Of a DNA stretch of 64,000 nucleotides, positions 57,595 through 64,000 are shown one piece after another. This DNA comes from Amphiura filiformis (Eukaryota > Echinodermata > Ophiuroidea > Amphilepidida > Amphiuridae). The position numbers and the translations under genes were made by a program. The notes under the pieces are model-generated. The model saw only the letters and a program-made list of their open reading frames with translations, searched no databases and was not told where the DNA came from. The stretch's first letter is position 1. The number at the start of each line of letters is the position of its first letter. Location: positions 9,198,815 to 9,262,814 of the forward strand of contig NC_092637.1 of the NCBI RefSeq assembly GCF_039555335.1. The letters run 5' to 3'.

Positions 57595-59420
57595 AACCAC
57601 ATTCGTGCAAATAGTGTCATTTTGCATGATTATGTAAAATACATACTTTTCCAAAAGTATGTGCTTTTGCTGATGCAACTTAGTAACTATATTAATAAAC
57701 GTAGGCCTATATAAGACCTAATATATAGTAACTTATATTTCTTCCCTTTTTTTTGCAAAACCACATGCTTTTTGCAAAATATGTCATTTTGCATGATTAT
57801 ACAAAATTACATACTTTTCCAAAGGTGTGGTTTTGCTTATACTTTCGGTGGTGGTTTATGCACCCCCCCTGTTTTTGCCAAAACCACATACTTTTTGCAA
57901 AGTATGTCATTTTGCATGGTTATGCAAAATTACATACTTTTCCAAAGGTGTGGTTTTGCTTAAGCAACTTAGTATATACTAGTATGGTTATACAAACTTA
58001 CATATACTTTTCCAAAAGTATGTGCTTTTGCTTATTCAACTTAGTATATACTATATATTAATAAACGTATATAAGACCTAATGTCTTATAGTACATTATT
58101 TCTGGTGGTGGTTTATGCACCCCCCTCCCCGTTTTTGCCAAAACCACATACTTTTGCAAGATATGTCATTTTGCATTTTGCCTATGTCATATGAATGACC
58201 TATAATGTCTTATAGTACATTACCATTATATGTCATATGAATGACCTAATGTCTTATAGTACATTATATTCCTGGTGGTGGTTTATTCACCCCCACCCCC
58301 TTTTGCTAAATCACATACTTTTGCCAATTATGTAATTTTGCATGGTTATGCAAAATTACATACTTTTCCAAAAGTGTGTGCTTTTGCTTATGCAACTTAG
58401 TATAGGTCTATACTATATTAATAAACATATAAGACCTAATGTCTTATAGTACAATATAATTCTGATGGTGGTGATTTATGCACCCCATCCGTTTTTGCCA
58501 AAACCATGCAAATACTTTTGCAAAATATATTATTTTGCATGGTTATACAACGTGTGTGCTTTTGTTGATTCAACATAGGCCTACTCAAGCCTATATTAAT
58601 AAACGTATATGTAAGACCTGATGTCTTATAGTATATTATATTTCTGGTGGTGGTTTATGCACCCCTCCCCCGTTTTTTTCCCCAAATCACATACTTTTGC
58701 AAAATCATTTTGCATGGTTATACAAAATTAAATACTGCAAAAATGTGTGCTTTTGCTTTAATATGCAACTCATTTAGTCTATACTATAATAATAAAGGTA
58801 TATAAGACATAATGTCTTATACATTACATTTCTGGTGGTGGTTTATGCACCCCCCCTTTATTGCCAAAACCATATACTTTGGCAAAGTATGTCATTTCGC
58901 ATGGTTATACAAAATTACATACTTTTCCAAAAGTGTGTGCTTTTGCTTATGCAACTTAGTATATACTATAAAGACCCAATGTCTTACAGTACATTATACT
59001 TTGGTGTGGTTTATGCACCACCCCCTGTTTTTGTTTTGCCAAACTGAACCACATACATAAATAGGCCTATATCATTTTGCATGGTTATGCAAAATTACAT
59101 TTTCCAAAAGTGTGTTGCTTATGCAACTTATTATACGTTTGTTAATATAGAATATACTAAGACATTATTAAAATTAAAAATTATATTTGCGGTAGTGGTT
59201 ATGCACCATACCACTTTTACCCCTAATTTACTAATTATGCCAACTTTCATACCGTACGTTTGCAAAATATGTCATTTTGCATGATTGGGCCTATGCAAAG
59301 TAACATGTTTTTCCAAAAGTATGTGCTTTGCATATGCAACTTGGTAGGCCTCCCGGGTAGGCCTATATAGGCATATATAATAATAAACGTATATAAAATG
59401 TCTTAGGCCGATTGTACATC
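57595..59420 (+). repeat. Tandem array of ~185-bp hairpin-rich units
   Basis: About nine diverged units. Each carries, in order, ccacatacttttgcaaaata, gtcattttgcatggttatgc, a palindrome acatacttttccaaaagtat, cttatgcaacttagtata, taagacctaatgtcttatag and ggtggtggtttatgcacccc. The last phrase recurs near 57846, 58103, 58274, 58465, 58645, 58833, 59001, 59196 and 59425, so the period varies from about 170 to 260 bp. ORFs across it (HILFAKYVILHDY-like) are repeat readings. Confidence 0.88.
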
Positions 59421-59760
59421 ATTACGGTGATTTATGCCCCCCCACGTCTTGCCCGTAGTTTTGTACCCGTATTTCTTTCACACAATGTACTAAATATAAT
59501 TAGTAAAATTGGAAGTAAATGAGCTAAGGATGATAGCCAAATCTCAGTTTGGATGAGGTATAAGCGAGAGTTTATAAGCGAGACTGTTAAAATACCAAAT
59601 ACCTCCAGCTACCGTCAAAAAGCTCCGTGGAATGATATGAATGGTACGGCACATTATTAAGTGGTGTGCTCCCGCTTTGGTAGTATGCGCCCTGATTCCC
59701 TATAGCCAGCCCGTATGCCTCATCACGTGTTTCTAGACAAAACATCTATTTTTGTATAGC
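59421..59760. other. Spacer after the tandem array
   Basis: About 340 bp of non-coding sequence, nothing recognised. Confidence 0.45.
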
Positions 59761-59921
59761 CCCCTACTTACCGTAAAGTATGATGTTTTGCTTATGCAAA
59801 ACTCCATGTTTTGCGTAAGTATGTGTTTTGCATATGCAAAAGTACATACTTTCATAAAGTATGTAGTTTTGCATATGCAAAACATCATATTTTGCATAAG
59901 TATGTGCTTTTGCACGCAGCA
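59761..59921 (+). repeat. Array-related palindromic motif block
   Basis: A dense run of gtttgcatatgcaaaa and agtatgt motifs related to, but not in phase with, the array to the left. It abuts the 5'-truncated LINE copy C. Predicted ORFs starting here fuse it artificially to the LINE. Confidence 0.7.
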
Positions 59922-60628
59922 CCGGTTGTTCAGATCATGCTACGAACCTTGAAACGCTTTGGTTTCTCCACTCAAGAGCTTGGTGTCGTATATAGTGGAT
60001 ATGTCAGGCCAATTCTTGAGTACGCTGATGTGGTGTGGCATTCTGGTATCTCAGCTAAACAGAGCAATGAAATAGAAGCCATTCAAAAACGTGCATGCAG
60101 AACAATCCTGGGTCGGCACTATTTATCCTATAGTGATGCGCTTAAAGTTGGCAAGCTTGACACCCTTTCTGATAGGAGGGAGGAGCACTGTCTTAGGTTC
60201 GCCGAAGGGCTTGCCAAAACTGATCGAACAAGTTCTCTCATCCCTCCTACCAGAAAGGAGTGTCATGGCCGTTCTTTGCGTAACAGTAATAATTTTTCTC
60301 TGTTTAGGACCAGGACTAATCGTTTCAGAAATAGTCCTCTTCCCTTTTTTGTTGATTTCTTAATAAATAAGTTTATTTTTTTCCTTTGCCACCCAGAGTT
60401 GTTCTGCATGCTATACTTTTCTATGCTAATCTTTTCATGTCATTTTATAATGTTAAAAAGTGCAATATTAAGATAAATGTTTTTACTGTGACTTTTATAT
60501 ATGCAATTTTCTTAAATAATGTAATTCAAATTGTATATTTTTGTGTGTTTCTTATCATGTGCAATTCTGATTGTAATTTGGCCCACGGGCCACGAATTTG
60601 CAATAAAATAATATCAATCAATCAAAAA
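59922..60628 (+). mobile_element. LINE copy C: 5'-truncated 3' fragment
   Basis: Encodes the reverse-transcriptase C-terminus (MLRTLKRFGFSTQELGVVYS, YVRPILEYADVVWHSG, then DRREEHCLRFAEGL) to a stop near 60363. The 3' UTR ends in the hairpin tttggcccacgggccacga, aataaaataat and an (atca)n tail. It is homologous to the end of copy A. 5' truncation is typical of LINE insertions. Confidence 0.88.
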
Positions 60629-61134
60629 TGTTTGAAAAGCATCGCAGCATCGCATCGCGCTGCGAAGTGGAGTCAGGATCGGGCTTAATTCGAACCACCA
60701 GCATCCATGGTTCGATGTAGACTAGAGAGTCTTTCCTATTTAGAGGAAATATTGCAATTACACACCTTATTGCCTTTTAACAATAATTATTGACACTAGC
60801 ACATAATGTGACCATCCATCTCAAACCGCTCGTAAAGTCGGCAAATTGTATTTCGAGTTACAGTGCAAAATATGCATAGAGGTTGTATTCATATGTCCCT
60901 AATATTTGTCCGAGTAAAAAGCTTAAGTCTTTGTTTGCTTTGGCTAAATCCTGTTCAAGTGGTGGGTTAACCAACAATTAACAATGAGAGGACATTCCTG
61001 AACCTCGTTCAGTTGGGGATGATTTGAAGTGACCGCCAATTATGACCATTTGATATTTAATACCAGCAATGTGGAAAAAAAGAAATAATGTAGTGCCAAA
61101 ATAATGTACCCTTTTACGGAAGGAGCAAAGTTTA
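60629..61134. other. Non-coding stretch, nothing recognised
   Basis: Short pairing near 60694-60718 (gaaccacc..ccatggttcg) is not enough for an RNA call. Confidence 0.45.
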
Positions 61135-61225
61135 ACCAGAGAAGATGTAATAAAAGTCGTGTTCACACAGTCGGACTTAAATCACTTATTACCGGTCTTA
61201 AATTACGTCGGTAATAGTATCGGAT

Positions 61226-63118
61226 TTTCTTCCTCCATTCTTACGTCAGAAAATGTATTTCTTTTCTATTACTACCTCAAGAAATAAAACAATGAAATAG
61301 ACAAGGACACGAAAAATCTTATTGGTGAACAATTGGTAACGGCGTCGAGCGCGCAAACCGTGCCGTAGTTCATTTATTCATCATAATATATCTTCTTTTT
61401 GTTCTCATATATTTCTTCTCATATTTTCGTAATATTCAGTCATTCATTTCATATTTGCATACATATAACATACTCATGATCGCGATTTAGATTTCCAACG
61501 TAGGTTGACATTGAATATGGGCAAAATACTTATTAAAGTCTCAGATCGCTCAAATCCCGAGGGACTTTGAAGCCAGCACGGCAAGGTGGTGGATGAATCG
61601 AGTTTAAGATAGGCATTTCTGGCCTTTTCGGTCTTCCATCGTCCATGTTTTGAGATCAGAAAGGATGGCACGTGAGCATTACAAGCAGCTGATGCTCCTC
61701 CGGACCTAAGGCTATGAAGGCCGTATAAAGAAATGTCCGGAACTAGGGGTCTGAGTGCATCTAAAACGATCTCACGAGTGCACGTATAACTCAATGAACT
61801 GGAAGAAGGAATGAGACCCGAACGTGTACTGACTAGCCTACGTAGGACAGGCAAAGGTGAATCTGGGGGATCGCCTAACGCTTTGAAGTACCGCTCCGCG
61901 ACGACCACTGGGCATGTCGGCTTTGAAGTCCTGGCGATTACCACGTCTGCTCCATCCCTATATTGATCCGACTTTGATTTTGCTAGGTGTATAGTCATAC
62001 GATCAGTTGAAACAGTACAGTCGCTTCTTGTGATCAGACTCAAGTCGTCGAAACGCAGAAAGACGGCATAACTCACGAAGCATGTGAATAAGACACGGAG
62101 GTCGGCCAAGTTTGCGTTGGAATGACCGTGCGAGCTAAATAACTTGACCAACGTGTCTGAAGTGATGGGCTCCTTACGAACGGTTGGAGTTGATCTTAAG
62201 CGCTTAAAACCTTGCAAAGCAGTTTTCACCATAGAGTTAGACGTTGGTGAAGGAATACCGGCTAGACCGTGCGCCCAACTGACGGCTGCTGCCGCGGATA
62301 CCGCGATAGATTTTGGACCTGTGGCAGCGAGGTGTGAAATATAAAGGGAAAAATGAAAAGGGCTAACGGGAAATGTTGAAACTTCAGGATTTGATGAAGC
62401 CCAGGCCTCCCATTTTTTCTACGTGGCTAGGTATTTCTTTGTGGTAGATGTAGCCTTTGCTGACATGAGAAGGGCTGGAAGATTGACGCTGGCGAGATGT
62501 TTCAAAGTAGGGTCTTGAAGCGAAGGTGTTAAACATTTCCAAGCATCTGCAAAGCAAAAATAAAGAACGGACACCAATAGGTTCATAACAATGACGCTAA
62601 TAGCGTCTTGTAGGCATTCAAAGAGATTCATTTAAGAGGTCAAAGATGCTCTTACGATGGCTGACCAATTATATATGACAAGTGACAATGGATTTTATGA
62701 ATATTAAACTGAATGGGAGGTAGGCCTAATACAGCTCTATGGCTTAAACAAAAAGTACAGATTCGGTGTTGAGCGACGGGCCAACGACGCGGCGTTGGCG
62801 CTCGGTGGCCACGAAAAACCCCCGGGGGAGGAAACGTGAGTGCATCCAGGACGCTCAACGGAGGTGCACTCCCCCTGGACCGAATATGTATGAACAATTC
62901 AAAGGGAAAAAACAAAAAAGGAATATGAAAAACGAAAAAACTAATTTTTTTTTTTGGGTGGGTTTGGGCGGGAAATTAGGTGTTGCACGGATGCTTGCTT
63001 GACTGAGAGTGAGCTATCGAAAGCGAACCCCAATTGTGGTAGAATGGGTGATTATGTAATCGCCTATTGTGTACCGGTAAACGGTACAACGACCTTTCGT
63101 ACGCAAACGAAATTTCAC
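61226..63118 (-). mobile_element. Tyrosine-recombinase element (Crypton-like or YR-retroelement-derived)
   Basis: Inserted between cggat and ataagtgg of the host repeat; joining the flanks restores the sequence of the uninterrupted copies (26885-26905 and 63225-63240) with no target duplication. Tyrosine recombinases integrate without making one. The only gene is a recombinase on the minus strand; no reverse transcriptase is seen, favouring a Crypton-type DNA element over a DIRS/Ngaro-type relic. The end away from the gene's stop (62650-62900) is CpG-rich. Confidence 0.75.
61474..62232 (-). CDS. Tyrosine recombinase, catalytic domain (element fossil)
   Basis: A 252-residue frame holding a whole tyrosine-recombinase catalytic domain: Arg60 in AVFLRFDDLSL, a Lys region near 85-87, His173 and Arg176 in GLHSLRSGGAS, His196 in KHGRWK, and the Tyr nucleophile 208 in ARNAYLKL. 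All expected catalytic residues are present. The family makes and rejoins DNA strands through a 3'-phosphotyrosine bond. The core-binding (SAM-like) part lies directly upstream, to about 62546, where a good splice acceptor (tttgcag) is seen; the whole gene appears broken about once. The combination HSLRSGGAS...HGRW is typical of recombinases from animal mobile elements. Confidence 0.8.
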   Translation of the reverse strand: MVKTALQGFKRLRSTPTVRKEPITSDTLVKLFSSHGHSNANLADLRVLFTCFVSYAVFLRFDDLSLITRSDCTVSTDRMTIHLAKSKSDQYRDGADVVIARTSKPTCPVVVAERYFKALGDPPDSPLPVLRRLVSTRSGLIPSSSSLSYTCTREIVLDALRPLVPDISLYGLHSLRSGGASAACNAHVPSFLISKHGRWKTEKARNAYLKLDSSTTLPCWLQSPSGFERSETLISILPIFNVNLRWKSKSRS

Positions 63119-63270
63119 ATAAGTGGCAGTGTGAATTAGCGTCGGATATAACTATATCCGACGTAATGTGCTTTAAATCCGACAATTTGTTCACACAGTC
63201 GGACTTAAATTACGTCGGTAATAGTATCGGATATAAGTGGCAGTGTGAATGAGCGTCGGATATAAAAAAA

Positions 63271-63587
63271 CCCGGGGGGTCACTCCCATTGTGGCCTGTA
63301 CACCATCCGCGATAATCAACTTTTGAAAAGCACCCTAAACAAGGATTTAACCCTTGGCTAAAACGACACCCTAAACAGGGATTTCATTCCTAACATCATA
63401 TTTCATACCCTAAATTTCATTTCCGCGTATTTAGAAATTGCAATTTTGCTACCCTTTTTCCAATTTTTCATGTTTTTGACACCCTAAACGCGATACGCGC
63501 GTATCGTGCCTACCCACGAAAAACGACCCTTTTACGCGTTTTCATTATCGCGGATGGTGTACAGGCCACAATGGGAGTGACCCCGGG
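63271..63587. mobile_element. Palindromic MITE with ~43-bp ends (317 bp)
   Basis: Ends cccggggggtcactcccatt, then gtggcctgtacaccatccgc, are mirrored almost perfectly at the right. It lies in an A-run of the host repeat (target size unreadable). The interior repeats caccctaaac phrases. The close match between arms points to a recent insertion. Confidence 0.88.
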
Positions 63588-63622
63588 AAAAAAATTACTA
63601 TATCCGACCAGAGAAGATGTAA

Positions 63623-64000
63623 AGAAAGGAGATAGATCCAGCTATCCTCAAACAAAATATGTGTGTTGCCGCTCATTCAAAAGCAATCACGCTATTAAGG
63701 TTTAACAATAAAATACAACAAAAGGGTTCGAACCCATGACGGGTGTGATACACAAGTTGCTGCTTACTAGGTTTAGGGAAAGGTCAGTGTCTGTATACCA
63801 TCAATACTATGCATACCATGCATGCAGATCCTAACATCCAGTTTATTTCAAATAAAATATGACCGAAGTTCCATGGCAAATAATAATTTTGCACGCTTGG
63901 TTACGCTTTCAACCTCTACGATTTATGATACAGACTATTTTCAATTATCAAAATATCTTTATTAGGTTTGCAGGAAATGACAGGAAAATACATTAAAACA
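63623..64000. other. Right-edge stretch, nothing recognised
   Basis: 63727-63745 (gggttcgaaccc) resembles a tRNA B-box, but no matching A-box or cloverleaf was found. Confidence 0.4.

Larger units (their letters stand above)
61135..63622. mobile_element. Composite: dimeric hairpin repeat with 16-bp target duplication
   Basis: The direct repeat accagagaagatgtaa lies at 61135-61150 and 63607-63622. Between them is a second copy of the dimeric TCGGATAT repeat (61151-61225, 63119-63270 and 63588-63606), split by a 1,893-bp recombinase element and a 317-bp MITE. A 16-bp duplication is long for cut-and-paste transposons and more like target-primed insertion. Confidence 0.82.

Noticed and set aside
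57595-59420. CRISPR-like array
   Set aside because: Units are about 185 bp, diverged and palindromic throughout, in an animal genome; no short repeat-spacer pattern.
59752-60476. One 221-codon protein from 59811
   Set aside because: Fuses readings of the tatgcaaaa motif block to the LINE copy C reverse-transcriptase end; the first third is not protein sequence.
63727-63780. tRNA gene on the minus strand
   Set aside because: Only a B-box-like gggttcgaaccc is present; no A-box or cloverleaf pairing.

Overview
The window is AT-rich, intron-bearing animal DNA with very few genes. C2H2 zinc-finger genes, a CBM2-like domain, CR1/Jockey- and L2-type LINEs, very many short palindromic transposons and frequent taggcctac-type motifs suggest a marine invertebrate deuterostome, probably an echinoderm or other ambulacrarian. 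This placement is inference. A 200-base N run at 26358-26557 shows it is a scaffolded draft.

Layout. (1) 1-1.4 kb: the first two coding exons of MRNIP, a DNA-damage response gene, on the minus strand; the rest lies off the left edge. (2) 1.4-12.8 kb: no genes, dense miniature transposons, several nested inside one another. (3) 12.8-26.4 kb: a tandem cluster of C2H2 zinc-finger genes (one large, one medium, one clear pseudogene, and the start of a fourth cut by the gap). All share the same last-exon layout and upstream sequence, so transposons present in one copy and absent from its paralogue can be ordered in time. (4) 26.6-30.6 kb: largely featureless. (5) 30.6-36 kb: a LINE with two MITEs inside it, then two exons of a gene encoding a CBM2-like carbohydrate-binding domain. 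(6) 36-42 kb: MITE-like elements, a repeated gacggatgt motif and a second LINE fragment. (7) 42.4-46.4 kb: a 4-kb element with inverted repeats of about 0.9 kb and a 10-bp flanking duplication, with no recognisable gene inside. (8) 46.4-57.6 kb: more MITEs, one tentative small spliced gene and a minus-strand LINE. (9) 57.6-59.9 kb: a hairpin-rich tandem array of about 185-bp units running into a third LINE fragment. (10) 61.1-63.6 kb: a dimeric hairpin repeat with a 16-bp target duplication, split by a tyrosine-recombinase element that left no duplication and by a palindromic MITE.

The host genes seen (MRNIP, zinc fingers, CBM2-like protein) show no functional link. The main content is a layered record of transposition. 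The least ordinary items are the 4-kb long-inverted-repeat element, the recombinase insertion with its empty site in the same window, and the zinc-finger cluster with dated insertions. All calls were made by eye; no database search was possible.
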